Counted from the stretch's first letter, positions 8,447-17,061 are shown. The stretch is 37,676 bases of DNA from Actinomycetota bacterium (GCA_009697815.1 WLRQ01000023.1:1-37676); one strand, 5' to 3'. Numbers and translations: made by a program. Notes: generated by a model from the letters alone, not told the origin.

Positions 8447-9268
8447 CTAGCCGCCGGCGGTAAACCCGCCAGTGGCTGACACCACTGACCCATTCAGGAC
8501 GGCGCCCTCGACCGAGCAGCAGAACGCGATAGTCGCCGCCAGCTCACGGGGATCGAGGAGGCGATGAAGGAGTTGGGAGTTCGCGAAGTGCTCCACGTCA
8601 TCGATCCCGTAGAGGCCCGCGGTGGCCGCGAGCATGGGAGTACGGGTGGAGCCGGGCGACACCGACACGGCGGTGATGCCCGTGCCCACGAGGTCGGCGG
8701 CGAGTCCGCGTGTGATGCCGATGACGGCATGCTTGGCCGCGTTGTAGGCCGCGAGGTGGAACAGGCCCTCGGATCCCGCCGCCGAGGCGACGGCGACGAA
8801 CCGGCAGCCATCGGGCGCCGGACCCGCGAGCATGTGAGGGATCGCCGCGGCGGCGGTGTTCCAGACGCCCACCACATCGACGTCGAGCAGTGTTCTCACG
8901 TGCGATATCGGCGTCTCCCACAGCGGGCGTCCGCCGACGATCACTGCGGCCGCGGCGACGGCGGCATCGAGTCGGCCAAAACGCTCGACCGCGAGGGCGG
9001 CGGCCGCGACCAGCGCGTCGCCGTCACGCACGTCCACGATCCGGGTGATGACCTGGCCTGGGTGTCGACGTTCGAGGTCAGCGAGGTCAGCAGGATCGGC
9101 CAGCGCGTACTCGACTCCGTCAGGGCGATCGGCGCCGTCGGCCGCACAGGAATCGACCGCTAGAACCGAGTAGCCCTGGTCGCAGAGCCGATCGACTGTG
9201 GCAGAGCCGATTCCGCGCGCCGCACCCGTGACCAGCGCGACACGTCCATTGATCGGTCCAGGTGTCAT
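8447..9268 (-). CDS. Mycofactocin-locus short-chain dehydrogenase/reductase
   Basis: 273-residue SDR. The cofactor loop is TGAARGIG (about 14-21) and the catalytic residues are Ser162, Tyr175 and Lys179 (YNAAK). It has the extra segment after the second beta strand (about 42-75, including VEYALADPADL) that marks the SDR subfamily found inside mycofactocin loci. These enzymes are thought to hold NAD tightly and pass electrons to mycofactocin instead of exchanging NADH. The ATG at 9266-9268 overlaps the mftE stop as ATGA, so it is the next cistron of the mft operon. The substrate is probably an alcohol, otherwise unknown. Confidence 0.88.
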   Translation of the reverse strand: MTPGPINGRVALVTGAARGIGSATVDRLCDQGYSVLAVDSCAADGADRPDGVEYALADPADLADLERRHPGQVITRIVDVRDGDALVAAAALAVERFGRLDAAVAAAAVIVGGRPLWETPISHVRTLLDVDVVGVWNTAAAAIPHMLAGPAPDGCRFVAVASAAGSEGLFHLAAYNAAKHAVIGITRGLAADLVGTGITAVSVSPGSTRTPMLAATAGLYGIDDVEHFANSQLLHRLLDPRELAATIAFCCSVEGAVLNGSVVSATGGFTAGG

Positions 9269-10053
9269 GTGAGCGATCCTGTCAGCGTCGAGGCCGGACG
9301 TGTGAGACGTCCGTCGCGACCCACCGCGGCGGCCATGATCCGGGAGTGGACGTCGCGGATCATCTCAACGAGCAGCGCGGAACCATGCTCGGCCGTCGCA
9401 CCCGTGGGGTCTCCTAGGACCCCCGACGCAGACACCCCCGCCACGCCCTCCGACCTGAGGGTGGGCAAAAGCTCGGCGAGCGCGGCCACGTTGCCCGGGA
9501 CGGCGAGAGTGATATCGACGCGCGACGGGGCGAGGTGCAGCATCAAGGAGGTCTCGGCGTGACCAGCATGTGAGTCCATACCCTGCACGGCACAGGCTGC
9601 CCACGCGACCTCGTGACCTTCGCCCATCATCTGAGGCACCACCGACGACAGGGTCGCGACATTTCCGCCATGGCCATTCACGAACACGATGCGGCCCGCC
9701 CACGTCGACAGCGACCTCACGAGCTCGACGAGCTGAAATCCAAGCGCGTCATGGCCGATCGACACCGTGCCAGGAAATGTCTGATGCTCTCCGCTGGCCC
9801 CATATGCGATCACCGGGGCCACCACCACACTCCCGGTCGGATGACCGTCCACGAGTGCTGATGCGACGCCACTCGCCACCGCGACGGCGACCACAGAGTC
9901 GGTGTCGAGCGGCAGGTGCGGACCGTGCTGCTCGCACGAGCCGACAGGCACCAGCACCAGAGGCCGCGTAGGCAGCGACGTCCAGGAATGGTCGACGAGT
10001 GGCGTAGACGCGCCACGACCCGACAGGTCGCCCGTCGCCGCCTCGACGGTCAT
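9265..10053 (-). CDS. mftE: Mycofactocin precursor peptide peptidase MftE (creatininase family)
   Basis: 262-residue creatininase-family metallopeptidase. In the established pathway MftE cuts the MftC-modified MftA to release the C-terminal Val-Tyr-derived unit. Metal ligands are visible: Glu41 and His43 in SCEQHGPHLPLDTD with Asp50/Asp52, the NGHGGN loop at about 126-131, and the HAGHAETS motif with His162, His165 and Glu167. The start overlaps the mftD stop by four bases, and the stop overlaps the SDR start. Length and context match the family. Creatininase itself is excluded by the mft neighbours. Confidence 0.95.
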   Translation of the reverse strand: MTVEAATGDLSGRGASTPLVDHSWTSLPTRPLVLVPVGSCEQHGPHLPLDTDSVVAVAVASGVASALVDGHPTGSVVVAPVIAYGASGEHQTFPGTVSIGHDALGFQLVELVRSLSTWAGRIVFVNGHGGNVATLSSVVPQMMGEGHEVAWAACAVQGMDSHAGHAETSLMLHLAPSRVDITLAVPGNVAALAELLPTLRSEGVAGVSASGVLGDPTGATAEHGSALLVEMIRDVHSRIMAAAVGRDGRLTRPASTLTGSLT

Positions 10054-11234
10054 GACGAGGTGTCGACCCCGAGATCGCGGGCGAAGCCCGGAGGGATGAC
10101 GAGGTCTGACGGGCTGAGGTCGTGGATCGACGAGTGGCCGAGCACCAGCAGCGCCGAGTCGATCCCATTGCGCATGACGTCGAGGACATTTTCGACACCT
10201 GCCTGCCCATTGGCAGCGAGTCCCCAGAGATAGGCGCGCCCGAGCATCACTGCGCGGGCGCCGAGGGCGAGTGCCTTGACGACGTCGCCCCCACGTCGGA
10301 CCCCGCCATCGAGCACGATCTCGATCTGGTCGCCTACGGCCGCTGCGATCGCCGGGAGCGCTCGGATCGGAGCGGGGGTGCCGTCGAGGTTGTTACCGCC
10401 GTGATTCGACACCGAGATCGCAGTGACTCCGGCCTGTACGGCCCGCTTCGCGTCGTCGACCCGGCAGATTCCCTTGAGCATGAAGGGCCCGTCCCACTGC
10501 TCGCGCAGCCAGCGGACATCGTCCCAACTGGGGGGCGGGGTCTGCATCCACTCGCCATAAGCGCCGAAGAAGGTGGGTGCGTCCTCGCCGATGCCGTTGA
10601 TGTTGGGCGTCGAGAGATCGGGGATCCCACCGCCGCGCAGAAAGCTCATGGTCCAGCCAGGACGACGGATCGCCTCGGGCGCGAATGTCATGAGCGCCTT
10701 GAGGTTCACCGACTGCGGGATGATGGGACTACCCCAGTCGCGACTGTGGGTGTAGGACCAGTCGAGGGTAAGGATGATCCCCACCACGCCTGCCGCCTTG
10801 GCACGCGCCAGGCGGGCGACCATCGCGTCTCGCGTGCCCATCCAGTAGACCTGAAAGAAGGTCTGCGGGTTGGCCGCGACGACATCCTCCATCGCCTTGC
10901 CGGCGAACGAGCTCAATCCCACGACCGTGCCCCGCGCGGCAGCGGCACGTGCGACGGCGATCTCCCCCTCGGGGTGGACGGCCTGCACGCCGGTCGGAGA
11001 GATGATCACAGGGAGCGAAATGGGCTGGCCCATCACCGTTGTGGACAGGTCTCGCTTGGCCGAGAGGCCCGCCACATGAGGGGCGAACCCGAGTTCGGAA
11101 AAGGCCGCGAGGTTGTCGGCGTAGGAGATCCCCTTCTCCGACCCGGCGAGCAGAGCGCCATACACCGACGGGGGAAGTCGCTTCTGTGCGCGGCGCTGCG
11201 CCTCGGCGACTGACTCGAACCAGGTGTTGGCCAT
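10050..11234 (-). CDS. mftD: Pre-mycofactocin synthase MftD (FMN alpha-hydroxyacid dehydrogenase family)
   Basis: 394 residues of the FMN-dependent glycolate oxidase/L-lactate dehydrogenase fold. MftD oxidatively deaminates the peptide-derived heterocycle to give the redox-active alpha-keto amide of pre-mycofactocin. Conserved parts include ISPTGVQAVHPEGE, FQVYWMG, the catalytic His278 in VSNHGGNNLDG, and the phosphate-binding LDGGVRRGGDV and LGRAYLWGLA. It starts at an ATG with GAGGATC upstream, 74 bases after the mftC stop. The mft context assigns it, rather than a lactate dehydrogenase. Confidence 0.95.
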   Translation of the reverse strand: MANTWFESVAEAQRRAQKRLPPSVYGALLAGSEKGISYADNLAAFSELGFAPHVAGLSAKRDLSTTVMGQPISLPVIISPTGVQAVHPEGEIAVARAAAARGTVVGLSSFAGKAMEDVVAANPQTFFQVYWMGTRDAMVARLARAKAAGVVGIILTLDWSYTHSRDWGSPIIPQSVNLKALMTFAPEAIRRPGWTMSFLRGGGIPDLSTPNINGIGEDAPTFFGAYGEWMQTPPPSWDDVRWLREQWDGPFMLKGICRVDDAKRAVQAGVTAISVSNHGGNNLDGTPAPIRALPAIAAAVGDQIEIVLDGGVRRGGDVVKALALGARAVMLGRAYLWGLAANGQAGVENVLDVMRNGIDSALLVLGHSSIHDLSPSDLVIPPGFARDLGVDTSS

Positions 11235-11308
11235 GGGGATCCTCGTGGGTGTCGTGACGCCGGGACGCGACGGATGTGGTGGTGAAAGTTCGGGAGGGAG
11301 CGGGAACG

Positions 11309-12592
11309 TCAGCGCCCAAGCGGGTCGAACCCGGCGAGCGGGTTCTCAGCACACGCATGCACGGGTGGCGCGGATGGCGCTGGGATCCCAAAACCGATCT
11401 CGACAGGAACGGGGCCCACTCCGGCACGAGTCGTGCGGTGCGAGTGGTCTTGGCTGGAGGAACGGGCCTCACGGTCCGGATCGGCGAGGGCCGATTCGCC
11501 ATATCCCTGGACGCACTCCGGATCGGGGCCGTCGAGGGGCAGCCCGGTGAAGAACTTCGCCGCCATGCACCCGCCGCGACAGGAATCGAAGAACTGACAC
11601 CTCGTGCAGGCGCCGGAGGTCTGCGGAGAGCGGAGGTCCGCGAAGAGCTCCGAGGTGCGCCAGACGGTCGCGAATCCACCCGACTCGAGGACGTTCCCCG
11701 CGAGGAACTCCTCGTGGATCGCGAACGGGCACGCATAGACATCGCCCACCGGATCGATGAGGCACACAACGCGGCCGGCACCACACAGGTTGAGGCCCGG
11801 CAGCGACTCGCCGAACCCCGCGAGGTGGAAGAAGGAATCACCGGTGAGGACGCGCTCACCCGCATTGAGTAGCCAGTTGTAGAGATCACGCTGCTGGGAC
11901 TGAGTCGGGTGCAGCTCATCCCAGACGTCAGCACCTCGACCCGAGGGTCGCAGCCGCGTCAGGCGCAAGGTGGCACCGTGGTCGTCGGCGAGCTTCTTGA
12001 AATCGTCGAGCTGGCCGACGTTATGCCGGGTAACGACGACCGAGATCTTGGCGTCCTTGAACCCAGCCTCGGCGAGGTTCGTCAGGGCAGTGCGCGCCAT
12101 GGCGTATGAGCCGACGCCCCGCACGTGGTCATTCACCTCGGCCGTGGCACCGTCAAGTGAGACCTGGACATCGACGTAGTTGCTCGAGGCCAGGAAGCGC
12201 GCGCGATCCGGAGTGATTCGCACGCCGTTGGTGGAGAACTTCACGCCCACCTGGTGGTCGACTGCGTAGTCAAGGAGATGCCAGAAGTCCGGGCGCACCG
12301 TGGGCTCGCCGCCACCGATGTTGACGTAGAAGACCTGCATCGCCTGGAGCTCGTCAATGACCGACTCGCACTGGGCGGTCGAGAGTTCACGAGGATCGCG
12401 GCGCCCCGATGAGGACAGGCAGTGAACGCACGACAGGTTGCACGCGTACGTGAGCTCCCACGTCAGGCAGATCGGCGCGTCGAGCCCGTACTCGAACTGC
12501 TGGACGAGAGACCCACCCGCGGGTCGCGGGGCGCGCAGCGCCGACAGCGTGGATGGCACCGCGGACGAGGTCACCAGATCAAGGGCGGTCAT
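11309..12592 (-). CDS. mftC: Mycofactocin radical SAM maturase MftC
   Basis: 427-residue radical SAM/SPASM enzyme that decarboxylates and crosslinks the C-terminal Val-Tyr of MftA. The SAM cluster motif is CNLSCVHC (Cys51, Cys55, Cys58). The C-terminal SPASM region carries LCGAGRVVC, DVYACPF and a Cys-rich GACTRCQFFDSC-RGGC stretch that binds auxiliary Fe-S clusters. Upstream sequence in frame is open, but the ATG at 12590-12592 overlaps the mftB stop as ATGA, fixing the start. The C-terminal tail after the last Cys is Pro/Ala rich and somewhat long. The identity is firm from the neighbours MftA and MftB. Confidence 0.96.
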   Translation of the reverse strand: MTALDLVTSSAVPSTLSALRAPRPAGGSLVQQFEYGLDAPICLTWELTYACNLSCVHCLSSSGRRDPRELSTAQCESVIDELQAMQVFYVNIGGGEPTVRPDFWHLLDYAVDHQVGVKFSTNGVRITPDRARFLASSNYVDVQVSLDGATAEVNDHVRGVGSYAMARTALTNLAEAGFKDAKISVVVTRHNVGQLDDFKKLADDHGATLRLTRLRPSGRGADVWDELHPTQSQQRDLYNWLLNAGERVLTGDSFFHLAGFGESLPGLNLCGAGRVVCLIDPVGDVYACPFAIHEEFLAGNVLESGGFATVWRTSELFADLRSPQTSGACTRCQFFDSCRGGCMAAKFFTGLPLDGPDPECVQGYGESALADPDREARSSSQDHSHRTTRAGVGPVPVEIGFGIPAPSAPPVHACAENPLAGFDPLGR

Positions 12593-12921
12593 GGGGCGGA
12601 GTCCTGTCCAGTTCTTGGGCGGATCATGTCCGCGGACGCGAGCGAGTCGAGCGCGGCGACGTAGGCCGTCCATTCGTCACTGGGAACACCCGCGTTGGCC
12701 AGAGCCGTGCGGACGTCGGCAGCCTCATCAAGCCCCTGCACCACGGCGAGGAGTTCGGGCCTCTTGAGGAAGGTCAAGCGCCGGTTACCGAAGTGATAGG
12801 CCAGGGCACCGAAGGACTCGGGCCTGATTGCGACCGACGGCGAGAGGTGCCAGGGCTCGTCCAAGGACACTGCCACGTCGGGAACAGCCATATCGGGAGC
12901 GGCGTCTAGTAGACGCCGCAC
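12589..12921 (-). CDS. mftB: Mycofactocin peptide chaperone MftB
   Basis: Up to 110 residues of the PqqD/RRE-like family that binds MftA and delivers it to MftC. The core VAIRPESFGALAYHFGNRRL and the following FLKRPELL are typical. The GTG at 12919-12921 overlaps the 3' end of mftA by 16 bases; an alternative ATG at 12889-12891 gives a 100-residue protein. Neither has a convincing ribosome site, so translation probably depends on coupling to mftA. The stop overlaps the mftC start by four bases. Confidence 0.92.
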   Translation of the reverse strand: MRRLLDAAPDMAVPDVAVSLDEPWHLSPSVAIRPESFGALAYHFGNRRLTFLKRPELLAVVQGLDEAADVRTALANAGVPSDEWTAYVAALDSLASADMIRPRTGQDSAP

Positions 12922-13016
12922 ATCCCGTCGATCGAGACATCCTCGACGAGCGCCTCGACGGTGAGGGCGGTCGTCGCGTCCGAAGCGGTGGCGGCGGCGG
13001 TCGAGGTGGCGTCCAT
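12906..13016 (-). CDS. mftA: Mycofactocin precursor peptide MftA
   Basis: A 36-residue ribosomal peptide ending in the family signature IDGMCGVY. The terminal Val-Tyr is the part converted by MftC, MftE and MftD into the mycofactocin redox centre. The leader is rich in Ala and Thr and acidic, with no Lys or Arg. The ATG at 13014-13016 has GAGGG seven bases upstream, whereas the longer in-frame extension is arginine-rich and unlike the family. It is the first gene of the minus-strand operon, divergent from mftR. Confidence 0.95.
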   Translation of the reverse strand: MDATSTAAATASDATTALTVEALVEDVSIDGMCGVY

Positions 13017-13041
13017 CAGGTCCCTCTCACAATGTGAAGTC

Positions 13042-13060
13042 CGGCCTCGGCATGAGTCCG
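13042..13060. promoter_or_regulatory. Candidate MftR operator
   Basis: Imperfect inverted repeat CGGCCTC-GGCAT-GAGTCCG with six of seven arm matches, located 26 bases upstream of mftA. A shorter dyad, TCACA-A-TGTGA, lies at 13027-13037. Either could be bound by the divergently encoded TetR regulator; this is inference from symmetry and position. Confidence 0.4.
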
Positions 13061-13067
13061 TGACAGG

Positions 13068-13097
13068 AGAGTATTGGCACCCCGCGCCATAAGGCAA
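13068..13097 (-). promoter_or_regulatory. Candidate mftA promoter
   Basis: On the minus strand TTGCCT (13092-13097) and TACTCT (13068-13073) are 18 bases apart, fitting -35 and -10 elements. Transcription would start close to the inverted repeat at 13042-13060. Confidence 0.35.
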
Positions 13098-13130
13098 GGG
13101 CCTGGGTCGACCTGCTAGGTTCGCGCCGCT

Positions 13131-13736
13131 GTGAACACCGGCCCGAAACCTCCTCAGGGGCGCCCCCTGGCGACTAGCCATGCCGCCATCGAAACCGCGG
13201 CGTTCGCACTATTCGCCGAGCGAGGGTTCGAGGACACCACCGTCGAGGACATCGCCGACGCCGTGGGCGTAGGCCGACGGACTCTGTTCCGGTACTTCTC
13301 CTCGAAGAACGACATCCTCTGGGGCCAGTTCGACTCGAACCTCGAGCACTTGGGCCGCTCCCTTCGGGAGCCTCCCCGCGACGTCTCGGTCTTTGACGCG
13401 GTGCACCGCGCGATCGTCGCGTTCAACCGTCTCGACCCGGACGCGATTCCACAGCATCGTCAACGGATGTCGCTGATTCTCCGCACTCCCGCGCTCCAGG
13501 CCCACTCAGTCCTTCGATACGAGCAATGGCGCGGGGTGATCGCCGACTACGCCGCCGAGCGGTACGGAGTCGATCGCGACAGCCTGCTGCCCAGGACGAT
13601 CGGGCATGTGAGCCTGGCTTTGGCTCTGACGGCATACGAGCAATGGCTCGAGACCGACGACACGTCCCTCGAGGACCTTCTCAACGCGGGCGCGTCGACC
13701 CTGCGCGGATACGTCGACGCGACAGTGAGTCCCTAA
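13131..13736 (+). CDS. mftR: TetR-family regulator of the mycofactocin locus, MftR
   Basis: 201-residue TetR-type repressor. The helix-turn-helix spans about residues 20-60, with FAERGFEDTTVEDIADAVG and the recognition segment GRRTLFRYFSSKNDIL. The C-terminal helical ligand domain has conserved Arg/His-rich parts (QHRQRMSLIL) typical of MftR, which is reported to respond to long-chain acyl-CoAs. It starts at GTG (13131) and diverges from mftA across 114 bases that hold candidate operators. Its last 56 bases overlap the 3' end of mftF on the other strand. Confidence 0.92.
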   Translation: MNTGPKPPQGRPLATSHAAIETAAFALFAERGFEDTTVEDIADAVGVGRRTLFRYFSSKNDILWGQFDSNLEHLGRSLREPPRDVSVFDAVHRAIVAFNRLDPDAIPQHRQRMSLILRTPALQAHSVLRYEQWRGVIADYAAERYGVDRDSLLPRTIGHVSLALALTAYEQWLETDDTSLEDLLNAGASTLRGYVDATVSP

Positions 13737-15288
13737 GACCCGACACCCGTTGAGCCACATGGCCTGAGCTGCCGCGGAGCGCTGGCTTTATAGAGCCCAC
13801 ATCCCGCTGACGCCACGCCGACACCAGCACCCCCGAGCCGTAGGCCGCGTCGGCAACCAGACGCAGGGCCACGTAACGAAGGGGGTCGAGCTGATCCTTC
13901 TGCTTCGCCCAGTCCCTCACCAAGGGTGCGACCATCAGCGCCACCGCGATGCGAGCAGCGGGCACCTTCGGTGCGAGCGCGACGGCGGCGAGACCCACTG
14001 GCCAGTACTCACGCCGAAGGGCGTGACCGACCGAGGATGCATCGCTCCGCAGCCCGATCGCCCCGATCGACGCAGCTGCGCGCGGACCGCCGCCCGCGAC
14101 GATGACCTTGCGGCTCAATAAAGCCGACGACGTACCCGCTGAGAGCGCCGCCGGAATCCACCGACCCAATGTGAGCAAGCCGAGCGCAGTCGCGTTGCCA
14201 GCAGAAACCCGAAGGGGCGCAAGGCGTCCGGGGAATCGCCGGTCGAGCGCACCCGCTGAGGTTCCGTAGTCGAAGCGCTGCCGAAGCCAACCACCCCATG
14301 TATCGCGACTCTCGTGTACCACCCGGGCCGACGGCACGTAGCGCACATGCCAACCGGCGTCGGCCATTCGCCACACCAGGTCGACGTCCTCGCCCACTCG
14401 CATGCCCTCCTCGAACCCGCCCTGATCGAAAGCCGAACGACGGACAACCAACGTGGCCGCCGGCACGAACCCCAGGGCGGCGCCCGGCCGCACGAGTGCT
14501 GGGTCACCGCCCATGTCCAGGGACGAAGCCAGTGCCTCGAATCGGTCGAGAACGCGTGCCGGCGCTTCCGGTCGCGTCCGCGCCATCGTCGAGGAGATTC
14601 GCGGGGCAGCCGCCCCGACACGCGGATCCGCGAAGTGCGCCACTAGAAGGTCGAGCCAGCCGCCCACCGGCTGGCAGTCCGAATCGACGAATGCGATCAA
14701 GCAACTCTCGCACGCCGCGGCGCCGGCATTGCGTGCGGCGCCGGGACCGGCGTTGACCTCCAGCCTCAGGTAGGTCGCACCGTGGGCCTCGACGACGTCG
14801 CGAAGGGCCCTCGGATCAGGGGTAGCGTCGTCGACGACGATCACGGTGAGACCCGCGAGCGCCTCGAGACAGCGGGCGAGGGAATCAGGGCGACCATAGG
14901 CCGGGACCACCACCGTGACGTCGTGCGGTCCCGCGCATGGGACCGGAGCGGGATGTGCGAGGCCGCGCTCCACCAGGACATGGGCGGCAGCGACATCGGA
15001 TGCATCGGGCACCAACCCCTCGTCGCCACGCGCGCGCAGACGAGAGGCGAACCCCGCCGCGGGCTGGGACAGACGCACCAGCCGCCACGGAGATCCGCCT
15101 GCCAGGAACCGTCGATCAGGCCAGATCCTGGCGCGACGATCCAGTGCAACGCGCACAAGAGACGGCGACTGGTCAGGGACGCAAGGGGCAGACGCGTCCA
15201 CTGCGACGGCGGGATCGGACTCCTTCACGCACGCATTGTCACCGACCCATGAGTGCCGCCACCGCCCGGCGTCCTGTCTGATGCGCAC
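13681..15288 (-). CDS. mftF: Mycofactocin glycosyltransferase MftF
   Basis: Up to 535 residues. The N-terminus (about 40-110) has the MftF-type region VRVALDRRARIW and LAGGSPWRLVRL. A GT2 domain follows with TVVVPAYGRPDSL (about 124), IVVDDATPDP, GAARNAG and the metal-site-like FVDSDCQP. Hydrophobic segments toward the C-terminus suggest membrane association. MftF oligoglycosylates pre-mycofactocin with glucose. Two GTG starts are possible, 15288 and 15228 (515 residues); neither has a good ribosome site. It is separated from mftABCDE by the oppositely oriented mftR, and the two 3' ends overlap by 56 bases. A ribosome stop for MftF inside mftR coding sequence is unusual but clear. Confidence 0.9.
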   Translation of the reverse strand: MRIRQDAGRWRHSWVGDNACVKESDPAVAVDASAPCVPDQSPSLVRVALDRRARIWPDRRFLAGGSPWRLVRLSQPAAGFASRLRARGDEGLVPDASDVAAAHVLVERGLAHPAPVPCAGPHDVTVVVPAYGRPDSLARCLEALAGLTVIVVDDATPDPRALRDVVEAHGATYLRLEVNAGPGAARNAGAAACESCLIAFVDSDCQPVGGWLDLLVAHFADPRVGAAAPRISSTMARTRPEAPARVLDRFEALASSLDMGGDPALVRPGAALGFVPAATLVVRRSAFDQGGFEEGMRVGEDVDLVWRMADAGWHVRYVPSARVVHESRDTWGGWLRQRFDYGTSAGALDRRFPGRLAPLRVSAGNATALGLLTLGRWIPAALSAGTSSALLSRKVIVAGGGPRAAASIGAIGLRSDASSVGHALRREYWPVGLAAVALAPKVPAARIAVALMVAPLVRDWAKQKDQLDPLRYVALRLVADAAYGSGVLVSAWRQRDVGSIKPALRGSSGHVAQRVSGLRDSLSRRRIRAGSTRPR

Positions 15289-15378
15289 CGCGTCGCTGGT
15301 ACCACCCCCGAAACGGCCCGCATCAGGGAGGATTCACCAAAGCGCGTATCCCGCGAACCACTGATCGGGGAGGTCGTC

Positions 15379-17061
15379 ATGGGTGTCACGTCCGAACCGT
15401 CGCCCGCGCCGCACTCGACCCACCAGGTGACCAACCAGCCTCCGGCGCGGGTCGGCATCGACGAGTACTCGACCAATGTCGCCCTCGTCGAGGCCGTGGA
15501 CCGCCACGATGCGGCCTGGGCACACGAGGATCTCATCGCGATCGGTGCGCTCGTCGGCAGCGCGGCATTCCAGGACGATGCAGTGATCGCAAATACCATC
15601 ACACCCGAACTGCGCCCGTATGACCGCTGGGGAAACCGTATCGACCACGTCGAGTACCACCCGGCCTACCACCGGATCATGGCGTCGGCCGTCAGACATG
15701 GGGCCCATACATCGGCGTGGGCCGATCCCCGACCCGGCGCCAATGTCGCGCGCGCTGCCGCGTTCATGCTGCTGAGCCAGATCGAACCTGGCCACGCATG
15801 CCCGATCTCGATGACTCACGCCGCAGTGCCCTCGCTAGAACTGCAGCCCGAGGTCGCGGCCGAATGGCTGCCGCGAATGTTCTCCCGCGAGTACGAGCCC
15901 GATCTCGACTCACCCGGTAAGTCGTCGGCCATCTTCGGCATGGCGATGACCGAGAAGCAGGGCGGCTCGGACGTACGCGCCAACACCACGGTCGCGCGAC
16001 CCAGAGGTCGCGGAGGCCCCGGTGAGCAGTATCTGCTCACCGGGCACAAGTGGTTCTGCTCGGCACCGATGTCCGACGCCTTCCTGATGCTGGCCCAGGC
16101 TTCTGGTGCAGGTGGGGATGGGCTCTCGTGCTTCCTTGTCCCTCGCGTCCTGCCCGACGGCGCTCGCAACGTGTTCCGCGTACAACAACTCAAGGACAAG
16201 CTGGGGAACCGGTCGAACGCCTCCAGCGAGATCGAGCTCGATGCCACGGCTGCGGTCATGATCGGAGAAGCTGGCCGCGGGGTCCGCACGATCATCGAGA
16301 TGGTCGCGAGGACCCGCCTCGACTGCATTCTCGGCTCGGCGTCGGGTATGCGTCAGGCAGTGGCCGAGGCCACCTGGCACACCCGGCACCGTTCCGCATT
16401 CGGTCGCGTCCTCGTTGATCAGCCCGCGATGACGTCGGTGCTTGCCGACCTCGCGCTTGAGTCCGAGGCTGCCACCGTCACCGCCATGCGACTTGCGCGC
16501 TCACATGACGACGACGTCGACGCCAACGAGATCAGCTTCCGTCGCCTGGCCACTCCGGTGGCGAAGTACTGGATCTGCAAGCGGGGTCCCAATCATGCCT
16601 ACGAGGCGCTCGAATGCCTGGGCGGCAACGGATACACCGAGGGATTCCCGCTTGCGCGCCGCTATCGCGAGCAGCCCGTCATGGCGGTGTGGGAGGGCTC
16701 GGGAAATGTGATCGCTCTCGACGTCATGCGCGCTATTGAGCGCGAACCCGATTGCCTCACGGCATTCGACGCCGAGCTCTCGCTGGCGCGCGGCCATCAC
16801 CGCCTCCTCGATGCACATCTCGAGACACTTCGTCGGCGGCTAAGTGAGCTCGCCTCGATCGACACCGATGCCGCGCAGCGGCTTGCGCGCTCGCTCGTGG
16901 AGTCGATGGCCCTGGCCCTGCAAGCGAGCCTGCTCTCCCGCTACTCGCCCAGTTCTGTCAGCGAGGCGTTCATTGAGTCACGTCTTGGCCCAGATCGCGG
17001 GCACGAGTACGGCACCCTGCCGACTGGCGTCGATGTCGCGGGGATCCTCTCCAGACACTGA
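15379..17061 (+). CDS. AidB-like acyl-CoA dehydrogenase
   Basis: 560 residues, close to E. coli AidB (about 540) and longer than ordinary acyl-CoA dehydrogenases (about 380). The AidB-type N-terminal region begins VTNQPP near residue 18. The flavin-binding middle includes AMTEKQGGSDVRANTT and TGHKWFCSAP, and LKDKLGNRSNASSEIEL follows. The C-terminal domain holds CLGGNGYTEGFPLARRYRE and VWEGSGNVIALD, including the conserved Glu. AidB members bind FAD and are linked to alkylation stress, while many actinobacterial homologues act on acyl-CoA; the role here is open. The ATG at 15379 has GGGGAGG upstream; a longer in-frame start at 15253 has none. It is divergent from mftF and convergent with the next gene. 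Confidence 0.88.
   Translation: MGVTSEPSPAPHSTHQVTNQPPARVGIDEYSTNVALVEAVDRHDAAWAHEDLIAIGALVGSAAFQDDAVIANTITPELRPYDRWGNRIDHVEYHPAYHRIMASAVRHGAHTSAWADPRPGANVARAAAFMLLSQIEPGHACPISMTHAAVPSLELQPEVAAEWLPRMFSREYEPDLDSPGKSSAIFGMAMTEKQGGSDVRANTTVARPRGRGGPGEQYLLTGHKWFCSAPMSDAFLMLAQASGAGGDGLSCFLVPRVLPDGARNVFRVQQLKDKLGNRSNASSEIELDATAAVMIGEAGRGVRTIIEMVARTRLDCILGSASGMRQAVAEATWHTRHRSAFGRVLVDQPAMTSVLADLALESEAATVTAMRLARSHDDDVDANEISFRRLATPVAKYWICKRGPNHAYEALECLGGNGYTEGFPLARRYREQPVMAVWEGSGNVIALDVMRAIEREPDCLTAFDAELSLARGHHRLLDAHLETLRRRLSELASIDTDAAQRLARSLVESMALALQASLLSRYSPSSVSEAFIESRLGPDRGHEYGTLPTGVDVAGILSRH

Noticed and set aside
8402..8449. Short imperfect inverted repeats between the SDR and the D-2-hydroxyacid dehydrogenase
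   Set aside because: Arms of five to eight bases with mismatches, no better than chance in this composition.
10122..11213. Plus-strand open frame of 363 codons
   Set aside because: Fully antisense to mftD, with no recognisable motifs and no ribosome site.
10729..11934. Minus-strand open frame of about 400 codons rich in Ser and Arg
   Set aside because: Out of frame with mftD and mftC, both certain genes. The composition is typical of a shifted frame.
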